DNA of 64,000 nt, taken from contig NZ_JAFFZW010000001.1 in assembly GCF_017826695.1 (NCBI RefSeq), forward strand, positions 806,001-870,000, given 5' to 3'. Positions within the stretch are counted from its first letter, which is position 1. Each line of letters opens with the position of its first letter. The DNA is from Pseudomonas alliivorans (GTDB taxonomy: Bacteria; Pseudomonadota; Gammaproteobacteria; Pseudomonadales; Pseudomonadaceae). The notes under the pieces were generated by a model. The model made no database searches. It had not been told where the DNA came from and saw nothing but the letters and a program-made list of their open reading frames with translations. The translations under genes were made by a program, and so were the position numbers. Positions 54,958 through 63,622 of the stretch are shown here, one piece after another.

Positions 54958-55862
54958 GGCTTGGCTCCCAGGTGAGTGGCGTTCGGAGCCACGGTGAGCA
55001 GGCGCGCGATCATTTCCGGATCACGATGCTGCGGGGCGGTCATCACGGCGGTGTCCAGCGCATGGTCGCAGCCGTATTCACAGGTGCTGTGGTGCTCGCC
55101 CAGGCGTGTAACGGCTTCGGTGACCAGTCGCCGTGTCAGCGTGAAAGTGTCGGCCATTCGCTCGGCCACCAAGGTCGCGTTCACGTCTTCGTGGGCGTCG
55201 TGCCAGCAGTCGAAGTCGGTGGGGATGGCGATCATCGCGTAGCAAAGCTCGGCTTCGCGTGCGAGCTTGGCCTCCGGCATGGCGGTCATGCCGATCACCG
55301 TGCCGCCCCATTGGCGGTACAGACTGGATTCGGCCCGGGTCGAAAACTGCGGCCCTTCCATGACCACATAGATACCGCCATTGAGCGCCTGCACATCGGC
55401 GGTCTGCGCGCTGGCCGCCAGCACGGCACGCATGCGGGAGCAGACGGGATCACCAAACGGTACATGGCCGACCAGACCCGGACCGAAGAAAGTCTTGTCG
55501 CGCTGGATCGTACGGTCGATGAACTGATCGATCAGCACGAAACTGCCCGGCGGCGCATCGTGGGTCAGGCTGCCCACCGCGCTGACCGATAACAGCTGGG
55601 TGCATCCGACGCTGCGCAGCGCGGCAATATTGGCCCGTACATTGATGAACGACGGCGGGATGGTGTGTCCGATGCCATGGCGCTGTACGAAGGCCACCGG
55701 CACGTCGTTGAGTGTGCCCAGTGTGACGGGAGAAGAGGGTTTGCCGAATGCCGTTTCGCATTCGACCTGCCGGATGTCCTTCAGGCCGGGCAATTGTTGA
55801 AGTCCACTGCCGCCAATGATGCCGATCCGTTGAATCTGCCGGGATGCCGATGAGTTGGTCAC
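54954..55862 (-). CDS. S-methyl-5'-thioadenosine phosphorylase family protein
   Basis: A 302-aa purine nucleoside phosphorylase-fold enzyme, MTAP branch: GIIGGSGL at the N-terminus, RHGIGHTIPPSFINVRAN, MEGPQFSTRAES, and TDFDCWHDAHE, the adenine-recognising segment of MTAPs. It should split methylthioadenosine with phosphate to adenine and methylthioribose-1-phosphate. In the operon it may clear MTA made when SAM donates an aminocarboxypropyl group, or act on another nucleoside. It overlaps both neighbours by 4 nt. Confidence 0.87.
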   Translation of the reverse strand: MTNSSASRQIQRIGIIGGSGLQQLPGLKDIRQVECETAFGKPSSPVTLGTLNDVPVAFVQRHGIGHTIPPSFINVRANIAALRSVGCTQLLSVSAVGSLTHDAPPGSFVLIDQFIDRTIQRDKTFFGPGLVGHVPFGDPVCSRMRAVLAASAQTADVQALNGGIYVVMEGPQFSTRAESSLYRQWGGTVIGMTAMPEAKLAREAELCYAMIAIPTDFDCWHDAHEDVNATLVAERMADTFTLTRRLVTEAVTRLGEHHSTCEYGCDHALDTAVMTAPQHRDPEMIARLLTVAPNATHLGAKP

Positions 55863-56974
55863 ACGCTGCCTCTCGTCTTCAGGGTGGTTTCAGGTTGTCC
55901 GGTGCTGGCGACCAGACGCTCGTACAGTTCGGAAAGCGCCGTCGGTGCGCTGCCGCGTCGCAGCAACAGGCCTTCACTGGCGTTGTTGCTGTAGCGTGGC
56001 TCATGGATTTTCAGGTGACGGTCTATCGCAGGCAGGTAGTTCCAGCGAACGCCCGGGTACAGCGAGTGCGCCAGATGATAGGCATCGGACGTGGGGGCAA
56101 TGAAGACGCGGATCAGCCAGCCGGTCAGGCCGAAATAATCAGTCGGACGACCTGCGAGGTACTCCAGATCGCGCCGGTCGCGAGAGGTCCCTTCGACGAA
56201 CCAGCGATGTTCCGTGAGCAGCGACACCCAGGCGAACACCGGGTAGGAGGTCAGCAGCGGAACCAGCCAGCCAAACAGCACGCCTTTCCAGCCACCTGCC
56301 CAGTAAAGCAGCGCTGCGACGGTCAGCAGGCACACCACGCGTACCACGGTGGTCAGGTGCGAGTGATTCAACAGGCTGCTGCGGGCCATGGTCGTCAGGT
56401 TGACCCAGGCGCCACGCGGCGTCAGCGGATAGAGCAACCGCGCGTAAAAGCTGCCGGGAGAAATGCCGGCGACGTATCCCCCCGCGTGAACCCTGGCCCG
56501 ATTGGGGTCAAGGCTCGGGTGGTTGGGATTGCGATGGTGTTCCAGCGTGTGAGTCTGATGGCGGCTGCGCATATCGCGTTTGAAGGCCGGAAACTGGTAA
56601 AACACGTTGCTCAGCCACCATTGCCATTCATGGTGCGGGCACAGCGCGAAGTGCACGGCGTTGTGTCCGAACTCCTGCAGGGCGCGCAGGCGTCCACCCG
56701 TCCACAGCACCACCACCAGCCACATCAGTGGCGTCGAATAGAGCGAGGCCAGCAGCACGGCCGCCACGATATCCAGCCATGTCCAGAGGAAGGGCAGCGG
56801 TGCGAACCAGCCGTCCAGTGGCCGGTAATACTGTTCCTTGCGGCCGGGCGTTCGCGGGATCAACTTGAGCAGGCGCAGGATGCGCGTGCTGTCGCGGTAG
56901 TAGAAGGCGACCATCGCACGCAATAGCAGGGCTGTGGCGATCAGGCCGACCAGAACCGTCTGTGAAGTCTCCAC
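55859..56974 (-). CDS. Membrane fatty-acid-desaturase-family protein (histidine-box di-iron)
   Basis: A 371-aa integral membrane protein with the desaturase/hydroxylase histidine boxes: HNAVH (104-108), HQTHTLEHH (139-147) and a late HLAHSLYP. At least five hydrophobic segments surround them. The substrate need not be a lipid: dihydrorhizobitoxine desaturase RtxC is a small-molecule precedent. The start is a GTG at 56974, with GGGAG 9 nt upstream, 2 nt after the HAD stop; the longer frame lies antisense-style over the HAD gene. Confidence 0.8.
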   Translation of the reverse strand: METSQTVLVGLIATALLLRAMVAFYYRDSTRILRLLKLIPRTPGRKEQYYRPLDGWFAPLPFLWTWLDIVAAVLLASLYSTPLMWLVVVLWTGGRLRALQEFGHNAVHFALCPHHEWQWWLSNVFYQFPAFKRDMRSRHQTHTLEHHRNPNHPSLDPNRARVHAGGYVAGISPGSFYARLLYPLTPRGAWVNLTTMARSSLLNHSHLTTVVRVVCLLTVAALLYWAGGWKGVLFGWLVPLLTSYPVFAWVSLLTEHRWFVEGTSRDRRDLEYLAGRPTDYFGLTGWLIRVFIAPTSDAYHLAHSLYPGVRWNYLPAIDRHLKIHEPRYSNNASEGLLLRRGSAPTALSELYERLVASTGQPETTLKTRGSV

Positions 56975-56976
56975 GA

Positions 56977-57675
56977 TCAGGCGCTCCCGGTTTCGGTTTG
57001 AAGGGTACGGGCAGGCACAAAACGTTCCAGCAGCTCGCCCAGATTCCTGAACAGCGGGGCGCCACTGAGGCGCAGGCGCTCGCTGTCCTGATGGCCGGTC
57101 GAGACCAGCACCGGCGACCATCCTGCTGAGCAGGCGACGTCGAAATCATGCAGCGTGTCGCCGACGAACAGGGTTCTGGACGCGGGTGTGCCCAGCGTTT
57201 TCTGCAGCACCAGGGCCTCGGCGGTCTTGCTGGTGGCCTGGTTATGGTTCAGCCCGACGACATGCTCAAAGCGGTCATACAAACCCTTGGCCTTGAGCGT
57301 CTGGACCAGCACGTCGCAATGCGATGCCGACAGGATCGACACCCCGATGCCGGCGCGTCTGGCGGCGTCGAGAAATTCGATCACATAAGGCTGCAGCGGG
57401 CACTCGGCCACGTGGGCATCGAAGTGTTCAAGGTAATGCTGGACGATGATCGGGAAAGGCACAGAGTCCAGATCAAAACCCAGCGCCGCGTAGAAACCGG
57501 CAATCGGGAAGTCGAATCGAGCCCGATACTGGTCAGCGGTGATGGGCGCGACACCGTAATACTCGCCGCACCGGTTGACGGCGAAGACTGCCAGATCGAT
57601 GTCGTCAATCAGGGTTCCGTTCCAGTCGAACACCACGTGTTCGACGCCGGTAAAGTTCAGGAGGTCGTTGATCAT
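56977..57675 (-). CDS. HAD-superfamily hydrolase with DWNGT motif I
   Basis: A 232-aa PGP-like HAD protein. Motif I is FDWNGTLIDD: nucleophile Asp17 is present but the second Asp is Asn19. Motif II SILSAS, Lys in TSKTAEAL, and motif IV FVGDTLHDFDVA are present. The Asn variant is seen in some PGP-like HADs, and may alter or reduce phosphatase activity. The ATG at 57675 overlaps the FAD gene stop by 4 nt. Confidence 0.85.
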   Translation of the reverse strand: MINDLLNFTGVEHVVFDWNGTLIDDIDLAVFAVNRCGEYYGVAPITADQYRARFDFPIAGFYAALGFDLDSVPFPIIVQHYLEHFDAHVAECPLQPYVIEFLDAARRAGIGVSILSASHCDVLVQTLKAKGLYDRFEHVVGLNHNQATSKTAEALVLQKTLGTPASRTLFVGDTLHDFDVACSAGWSPVLVSTGHQDSERLRLSGAPLFRNLGELLERFVPARTLQTETGSA

Positions 57676-59042
57676 TGTCGGGTGTTCCAGGGCAAAAGGG
57701 CGTTGAGCGCGATGCGCGAGGCAATGGCGGGTGCGTAAAGCCGGCCGGGCTCTACCACCAGATTGGTCACGCCTATCTGGGTTTCCAGCGCACGACGATT
57801 GTTCGCCGAGAGTCTGCCCAGCCCCGCGCCGTACCAATGGTCGAAACGGGTGCGCCAGGTGCGTTCGCCCGACGTTTCCGGAAAACGGAAGTCTTCAGTC
57901 GTGGCCATGTTCCAGGCGCCATCGACCACCGCGCACAGCAGGCCCTGCAACTGATGGCAACTCAGCGAACCCTCCAGCAGCGCCGCCAGCCTGGAATCGA
58001 TGCAATCGGCTTCGAGCGCGGCAATGGTCATGCCCTGGCTGTACAGCGGATTCATGCTGCTCAATGCATCGCCCGCGACCAACAATCCTTCCGGCCAATG
58101 GTCGAGCCGGTCGTAGTGAGTGCGGCGGCTGCCTGGCATCTTGAAAGTGAACACCTCGGACAGGGGCTCTGCTTCGCGGATAACGTCGTGAATGTCGGGC
58201 ACCGGCAGATTGGCCAGCGCCTGCAGAAAATCGTCCGGATCCTTGCCCGGGAAGTGGCCGAACCAGCCGCCGGTGGTCACCATCCAGCGATCCCCTTCAA
58301 TGGGGCTGATCACGCCCATCGAGCGTTGGACCGGAGCCTTTGGCAGTACCAGCAGAACCTGCCACTGTTCGGCGAACGCGGGAACTCTGCGGTAGATGCG
58401 CGATGCGTAACCCAGTTCGGTCTTGACCACGCTGTTCTGTACCGTGCCGAAGCCTGCCTCCTTCAGCCACGACGGCAGGTGTGTGCCCCGGCCACTCGCG
58501 TCCACCAGCAGATCACAGGACAGGCTGCGCTCGCCCGTGCCGTCGTCAATGAACACGCCGCGCACATGGCGTTGACCACTGTCACCGGCAAACTCGATGC
58601 GTGTGGCCCGTGTACCGGACAGGATGTCCACCTGCGGCACGCTCTTCAGGCAGCGGCGCAACTGGTTGTCGATGAGCCTGCGGCTGCAATAGTGGGCGTT
58701 GATGCCGCTGCGATAACGGTTTTTCCAGCGGCCGCCCTGAAACCATTTCACGTCATGGCCCAGATCTGCCACCTGAGCACCACCTTCCTCGAGCGCGCTC
58801 AGGATGCCGGGAAAGATCCCTTCGATGATCTGCTTGCCGCGCAACAGCAGCAGGTGCACGTGGTGTTCCTGTGGAATGCTTTGACGCGGCCCGGTCTCGT
58901 CGTGGAAGTCGCTTTTCTCGATCACGGTCACACGCTCGAAACGACGTGCGAGCACGGCTGCAGTCAGGCAGCCGGTTACACTGCCGCCGATCACCACTGC
59001 ATGCCTGGCACGCGAAGCCGGTTCAGTTCGGGGAGTAGTCAT
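57672..59042 (-). CDS. FAD-dependent oxidoreductase/monooxygenase
   Basis: A 456-aa flavoprotein of the p-hydroxybenzoate hydroxylase/geranylgeranyl reductase group: VVIGGSVTGCLTAAVLARRFERVTVIEK dinucleotide fold, SRRLIDNQLRR, and GLLVAGDALSSMNPLYSQGMT (GD motif). No halogenase WxWxIP motif is seen. It probably oxidises a biosynthetic intermediate. Its ATG lies inside the end of the aminotransferase gene (20-nt overlap), with AAGGTG 5 nt upstream. Confidence 0.85.
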   Translation of the reverse strand: MTTPRTEPASRARHAVVIGGSVTGCLTAAVLARRFERVTVIEKSDFHDETGPRQSIPQEHHVHLLLLRGKQIIEGIFPGILSALEEGGAQVADLGHDVKWFQGGRWKNRYRSGINAHYCSRRLIDNQLRRCLKSVPQVDILSGTRATRIEFAGDSGQRHVRGVFIDDGTGERSLSCDLLVDASGRGTHLPSWLKEAGFGTVQNSVVKTELGYASRIYRRVPAFAEQWQVLLVLPKAPVQRSMGVISPIEGDRWMVTTGGWFGHFPGKDPDDFLQALANLPVPDIHDVIREAEPLSEVFTFKMPGSRRTHYDRLDHWPEGLLVAGDALSSMNPLYSQGMTIAALEADCIDSRLAALLEGSLSCHQLQGLLCAVVDGAWNMATTEDFRFPETSGERTWRTRFDHWYGAGLGRLSANNRRALETQIGVTNLVVEPGRLYAPAIASRIALNALLPWNTRQ

Positions 59043-60111
59043 TGAGCACCTTGGCCATGTAATGCAGGTCGTCGTCCGTCAGGCTCGGGTGCAATGGCAC
59101 CGTCGTCAGCGAGCGCAGCAGCCTGGCAGCGTTTGGGCAGTTGCGGTGATAACGGGTGAGTATCGGCATCTGGTACAGCGGCTGATTGTCGTACTTGCCG
59201 ATGTCCGACTCGATGCCGTGCCGTTGCTGGTAGTGAACCAACTGACGCCCGTCATGCCCGACCGATTGCAGCAACAGTGAATAGCCATTGGTTTCGCCAT
59301 GCCGAACCAGTGGCAACTCGCGGAACGCCGGATTGTTCAGTAGGCCCAGCAACCGCGTGCGGTTATCCAGGCGACGCTCCCGGTGCTTCACAAGGTTTCG
59401 TGAGCGCGCCAGCCCGAGCGCAGCCTGCAGGCCGCCCAGTTTCAGATTGATGCCCAGTTTTTCTCCGGTCAGGTTGCCGAAGCGCGTGTAGGCACGGATG
59501 CGGCTGGCCCGCTGGTCGTCGTCAGTCATCACGAAGCCGCCTTCGCCGGTCGAGATGAACTTGCAGTCGTGGGTGCTGAAGCAGCTGATGTCGCCATGCC
59601 GTGCGAGCCAGGTGCCTTCCAGACGTGTCATGTGAGCGTGGGCCAGATCCTGAATCAGCGTGAACCCGACATCCTTCGCAAACGCCCAGGTCTCGTCCGA
59701 GCGGATCGGATAACCCCACATCGGCACTTCGATGACGGCACAGGTCCGCTTGCTGATGCAACGTCGCAGGTCCTGTGGGTCAAGCCCGAAGCTGTCGGGC
59801 GCTACATCGCAGAATACCGGCACCAGCCCGAGCGAGAGAATCGGCAGCACCGTACAGATGGGACCGGTCGGCGCGACGATGACCTCGTCGCCCGGCTGGA
59901 AATCCACCCCGGCCAGCGCAGCGGTGACCGAGGCCGCGCCCGACGACACGGCGATCACATGACGAACGCCGTACAGCGTAGCAAGGGCGGTCTCGTACTC
60001 TTCGACCACCGGCGAGGTGCCGGTCAGGCCCGAATACAGGGCCCGCTCCAGTTCCCGCAGGTCGTCAGGCGAGTCCATCGCGCCCTTCTGCGTCAGGGTT
60101 CGCAGGCTCAT
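59023..60111 (-). CDS. DegT/DnrJ/EryC1-family PLP aminotransferase (first paralogue)
   Basis: A 362-aa fold-type I aminotransferase of the sugar aminotransferase family. Lys184 in [16 protein letters not shown] is the PLP lysine, and Asp155 in LIQDLAHAH binds the pyridine nitrogen. [28 protein letters not shown] is the family N-terminus. It shares the motif MWGYP and general architecture with the second paralogue. Such enzymes aminate keto-sugars or inososes. ATG overlaps the Nudix stop by 4 nt. Confidence 0.9.
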   Translation of the reverse strand: MSLRTLTQKGAMDSPDDLRELERALYSGLTGTSPVVEEYETALATLYGVRHVIAVSSGAASVTAALAGVDFQPGDEVIVAPTGPICTVLPILSLGLVPVFCDVAPDSFGLDPQDLRRCISKRTCAVIEVPMWGYPIRSDETWAFAKDVGFTLIQDLAHAHMTRLEGTWLARHGDISCFSTHDCKFISTGEGGFVMTDDDQRASRIRAYTRFGNLTGEKLGINLKLGGLQAALGLARSRNLVKHRERRLDNRTRLLGLLNNPAFRELPLVRHGETNGYSLLLQSVGHDGRQLVHYQQRHGIESDIGKYDNQPLYQMPILTRYHRNCPNAARLLRSLTTVPLHPSLTDDDLHYMAKVLNDYSPN

Positions 60112-60620
60112 GACGACACCTTCATCCCCACCAGATCCCACAGCGCATCGTCTGCAAAGACCCGGTCGACCATTCGCCGGAAGTTGGGAAACATCTTCAG
60201 ATCGGCCGTTTCCTGAAGGCTGAAGAATCGCGCATGCTCCACTTCTCTGTCGTCCGGGCAGGCACGCAGATGGGTCGCCGTGACGTAGATCAGGTCCAGG
60301 TGATAATGCGGCCCGCGCTTGTCGTCGATGTACTCGCACAGCACCCGCCACGGCTGATGCAGCACGGTGACGTCGGTTTCGGGATCGGCAAGCGCTTCAT
60401 CGCGCTCGCCAAGCAGGTGGGCGTGAATGCCGGTCTCTTCGAAAATCTCTCTTAATACCGCCACGTCAGGGGTTTCGCCTTGCTCGATATGACCGCCCGG
60501 ATAAAGCCAGACGCCGAGCTTGCGGTGATGCAGCAGCAGCATCTTCCGATCCGGGTTCAAAACGAACCCGGATGCCGTGAAGTGCCGATCCAGTTGTGAG
60601 CGATCGAGTGGTTCGTTCAT
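60108..60620 (-). CDS. Nudix hydrolase
   Basis: A 170-aa protein with an intact Nudix box: [24 protein letters not shown]. The N-terminal region [31 protein letters not shown] is typical of small-molecule or nucleotide pyrophosphatases. It starts immediately after the stop of the second aminotransferase gene (TAA-ATG with no gap) and overlaps the first by 4 nt. Confidence 0.9.
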   Translation of the reverse strand: MNEPLDRSQLDRHFTASGFVLNPDRKMLLLHHRKLGVWLYPGGHIEQGETPDVAVLREIFEETGIHAHLLGERDEALADPETDVTVLHQPWRVLCEYIDDKRGPHYHLDLIYVTATHLRACPDDREVEHARFFSLQETADLKMFPNFRRMVDRVFADDALWDLVGMKVSS

Positions 60621-61736
60621 TTATACGGCACCGTACTGGTTGATGCGCTCAGCCATGTAATCCAGTTCGGCGTGGGTGATGTCCGGGTGAACCGGGATGG
60701 TCGTCATGCCCGCCAGCAGGGCTTCGGCATTCGGGCATTCGTTGCGGTATTGCGCCAGTGCCGGAAATTCGTACAACGCCTTGCATCCATAGCGCTTGAT
60801 GTCGGAAGGAATACCGGCGTCATCAAGGTAGTCAATGAACGCGCGGTTGTCGGCAAAGTGCAGTTCGAGATTGAGAAAGTAATAGTTCGGCTGACCGCCC
60901 TTGATGATGGTTTTTTCGCGCACTTTGCTGTGATCGAGCTTGCCGAGAAAGTACGCCGCATTCTCCCTGCGCTTCTCGATCTGCCCGGACAGCGAGGCCA
61001 GACGGCTGCCGCCCAGCGCTGCGGGCAGTGCAGCCAGTTTGTAGTTGAGGCCGAAATCCTTGCCGTTGAGATTGCCGAAACGGCTGTAGTCGCGGCAGCG
61101 CTTGGCCAGGGCATCATCATCGGTAAGGATGAAGCCGCCTTCGCCGGTCGCCAGTGGTTTGCGTTCGTGCGTACTGAAGCATGAAATGTCGCCGAACCGG
61201 GACAGCGGCTGACCCTTGAGGGTCGTGCCATGGGAGTGAGCCAGGTCCAGAATGAGCGTGATGCCCAGCGCCTGAGTCAGGCTGCGCAGTTCATCGACTT
61301 CGCTTGGGTAGCCCCACATCGGGATGTCGATGATTGCCTTGGTCTGCGGCGTGATGCGTGCCTTGATCGATGCCGGGTCGGCGCCGAAACCATGGCTGCG
61401 GGTGTCGACGAAAATGGGGTTGGCCCCTGCGGCGATGATCGGGTAGATGGTGCACAGCGGACAGCTGGGCGTGAGCAGGACATCGTCGCCCGGACCTACA
61501 CCCGATGCATAGATCGCTACGCTGAGTGCGGCGCCACCCGAGGACACGGCGATGGCATGCCGGGCGTCGAACCAGGCCGCAAGCTTGCTCTCGTATTCAC
61601 CGACCACATCGCTGGTGCCCGACAACGGGCGCTCCAGTGTCTGCTGCATGGTCAGCAGGTCGTCGGCGTACACCGGACGATATTTATCCGAAACGGGTGG
61701 ACGGGCGGTCACGGCATTTGAAAGGTTGGCTGACAT
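60621..61736 (-). CDS. DegT/DnrJ/EryC1-family PLP aminotransferase (second paralogue)
   Basis: A 371-aa fold-type I aminotransferase: Lys193 in FSTHERKPLATGEGGF, Asp164 in LILDLAHSHG. It shares GTS-x-VV-x-EYE and D-I-P-M-W-G-Y-P with the other paralogue, so one probably arose from the other. The ATG at 61736 has GGAG 9 nt upstream; an 86-codon longer frame is an artefact. It lies 40 nt after the dehydrogenase gene, the classic order for making an amino sugar or aminocyclitol: oxidise, then transaminate. Confidence 0.9.
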   Translation of the reverse strand: MSANLSNAVTARPPVSDKYRPVYADDLLTMQQTLERPLSGTSDVVGEYESKLAAWFDARHAIAVSSGGAALSVAIYASGVGPGDDVLLTPSCPLCTIYPIIAAGANPIFVDTRSHGFGADPASIKARITPQTKAIIDIPMWGYPSEVDELRSLTQALGITLILDLAHSHGTTLKGQPLSRFGDISCFSTHERKPLATGEGGFILTDDDALAKRCRDYSRFGNLNGKDFGLNYKLAALPAALGGSRLASLSGQIEKRRENAAYFLGKLDHSKVREKTIIKGGQPNYYFLNLELHFADNRAFIDYLDDAGIPSDIKRYGCKALYEFPALAQYRNECPNAEALLAGMTTIPVHPDITHAELDYMAERINQYGAV

Positions 61737-61776
61737 GTTTGCAGGCTCCGAAAACAGATGTTTGATGGGCGAGGGG

Positions 61777-62793
61777 TCAGGCGCTGAGGGCAAGGTCGGG
61801 GCGAACCGCGTCTGCGTCGCAGATGCGCTCGATGACCCTGTAGGTTGGCCGCAGGCTTTCGAAACTCGCCTCATAAGCTGTCTTGTTGCGCACTGCGGCG
61901 AAGAACTTTTCCAGTTCGCCGAAATAACCACTGCGTTCGTAGCCCGAATCCAGCGGCCCTGGCTGCCAGGCTCCACGCCAGCGTTTGCCTGCACCGGTGG
62001 CGCTGGTGCCGTGTACCGGCTCGTGCATGGTGATGTTCCACAGATTGTTGAGCTCGACCATCATCGAGTTCGAACTGACGATCTTCATGTCGAATTCGAA
62101 GTAGGGGAACATGGTGCCGCTGAGCAGACTGACCGTGGCTCCCGTGGTGAATTGCAGCTCCAGGCTCACCAGCAACGAGTCGCCATGGCGCTGTACCCGC
62201 GACTCGATATTGCGCAGTTCGCCGCCACCGAAGGTCACGCCCAGGTCGATGGTGTGGATCGCCTGTGCCAGGAGGAAAGACCGCAGGGTCGAATCAAGCC
62301 CCCACAGCGGTGAGGTCGGTTTGCTCGCGTAATGATTGAGCTGGATATGCACAATCTCGCCGAATTGCTCGGTGCCCGTCATCTGCCGCAACTGGCCCAT
62401 GGGTTTGGCGAACTTGAAGTTCATGCCGACACCCGTGACTACGCCGGAGCGACGGCTGGCGTCGATCAGCTCTTCCAGCTCGGCAAGGGTGAAGCAAGGC
62501 GGTTTTTCGACGAAAACATGCACGCCCCTGGCCATCGCCTTGAATGCGAGATCCCGGTGTGCCTGGGGCGGGCAGGCCATGACTACCGCATCGACCTGAG
62601 CAGAGGCGAGCATCTCGTCGAAGTTGTCGGTAATCATCACATGGGATACGAAGCGATTGATCTGCTCGGCACGGCTGCGGTCGCTGTCGCAGACCGCAAC
62701 GATACGGATATCCGGCATTTGCAGCAGTGTGGGCAGCAGGTTTTCCTGCATTTGTGCGCCAAGACCAACGATGCCAACTCTGAGTCCAGTCAT
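61777..62793 (-). CDS. Gfo/Idh/MocA-family NAD(P)-dependent oxidoreductase, first gene of the operon
   Basis: A 338-aa dehydrogenase with N-terminal Rossmann fold (RVGIVGLGAQMQENLLPTLLQ), the EKP motif at 96-98 (VFVEKPPCF) and an active-site-like histidine in AQAIHTIDLG. Members oxidise a hydroxyl of a sugar, sugar phosphate, inositol or UDP-sugar. GAGGAG lies 6 nt before the ATG at 62793. As first gene it sets the likely substrate class of the pathway. Confidence 0.9.
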   Translation of the reverse strand: MTGLRVGIVGLGAQMQENLLPTLLQMPDIRIVAVCDSDRSRAEQINRFVSHVMITDNFDEMLASAQVDAVVMACPPQAHRDLAFKAMARGVHVFVEKPPCFTLAELEELIDASRRSGVVTGVGMNFKFAKPMGQLRQMTGTEQFGEIVHIQLNHYASKPTSPLWGLDSTLRSFLLAQAIHTIDLGVTFGGGELRNIESRVQRHGDSLLVSLELQFTTGATVSLLSGTMFPYFEFDMKIVSSNSMMVELNNLWNITMHEPVHGTSATGAGKRWRGAWQPGPLDSGYERSGYFGELEKFFAAVRNKTAYEASFESLRPTYRVIERICDADAVRPDLALSA

Positions 62794-62934
62794 AATCATC
62801 TCCTCATCGGTAAAATCGGATGTATTCATTGGAAAACACGGGCGAACGCGTACACGAAATCCTTTCGGGCTGCCTTGGGGGCAAGCCGATCAGGTTCAGC
62901 GTTCGGTCAAGTCGGTAAAGCGGGCCAGGTTGCC

Positions 62935-63213
62935 CTATATCGTGGAATCACGCCGGCGACGGAGCCTGCCATCGTGTGTTGCAGCCTGAGCCGGGGCAGG
63001 CTTTGTCTGTCGGGTTTCAATCGCTGATCCGGCACGTGCCTCGACAGTGGCGCAGTTCATTTCGAGCAACCTCAATTGCAGGGTTTTCGCCAGCCGTGAG
63101 TGCAACGAGGCGTCAGCGCTCCGGCGGTGCGCAGGGTGCTTCAAAACGGTTGCAAAGTACTGATGGGTTGCCTTGAACGAGGACGTTTCGCTGTCTGAGT
63201 GACGCGTATCCAT
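62935..63213 (-). CDS. Possible small gene in the operon leader, unknown function
   Basis: A 92-aa frame, Arg/Ala/Ser/Thr-rich and hydrophilic, starting MDTRHSDSETSSFKATHQYF. In its favour are an ATG with AAGGAAG about 10 nt upstream and its orientation with the operon, 141 nt before its first gene. Against it are the lack of any recognised domain and its ordinary composition. I give it low confidence. Confidence 0.3.
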   Translation of the reverse strand: MDTRHSDSETSSFKATHQYFATVLKHPAHRRSADASLHSRLAKTLQLRLLEMNCATVEARAGSAIETRQTKPAPAQAATHDGRLRRRRDSTI

Positions 63214-63401
63214 AAACCAGTCTTCCTTGAATTACAGGTTCTTCCCTGACGCGTTCGATGCTTCATGGCGAAGTCGTTGCGGCAGACGGTCGCACCGGTT
63301 ACGTGCGAAACTGAATCTATATCGACGCTTACAGCATGGCAACACGCGTCCATAGAACCAAAGATTATTAAAAGACGTTATAGAACTTATGTATTTGAAT
63401 G

Positions 63402-63419
63402 AACGGTACGCGTATCGTT
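63402..63419. promoter_or_regulatory. Candidate operator: 18-bp near-palindrome
   Basis: AACGGTACGCGTATCGTT is symmetric at all but one base pair (G-T). It lies in the AT-rich control region and overlaps the -35 position for a leftward promoter toward the operon. The regulator is not encoded within the window next to it. Confidence 0.5.
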
Positions 63420-63622
63420 ATCGATGCTTATGATTAATAACGACTTTCTGTTTTGGTCAATGAATACTGGCTTTTGGCCTAAGTTGATAACAGGTGTATT
63501 TGATTTTTAAGGCATAAGCTCATAATTTTTAGACTTGCATTTATGGTGTAAGCCCGCCGTTAACCCTTTTTATCCGGATCGTCACCTGTGCTGACGGCAT
63601 CCCGCCTCAACAAGGAGCATGC

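Larger units (their letters stand above)
62794..63622. other. Long leader/intergenic region between the operon and the divergent MFS gene
   Basis: About 830 nt, strongly AT-rich from about 63340 to 63560. It holds a possible small ORF (62935-63213), an 18-bp near-palindrome (63402-63419), a weak leftward -10 (TATAAC, 63382-63377) and a weak rightward promoter-like pair TTGATT (63500-63505) and TAATTT (63523-63528). No RNA structure was recognised. Confidence 0.5.

Noticed and set aside
57672..59042. FAD oxidoreductase as a flavin-dependent halogenase
   Set aside because: No WxWxIP motif and no halogenase lysine context were seen.
57675..59045. 456-aa antisense frame over the FAD oxidoreductase gene
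   Set aside because: It is an exact mirror of the real gene with shadow composition; the opposite strand has FAD motifs and operon overlaps.
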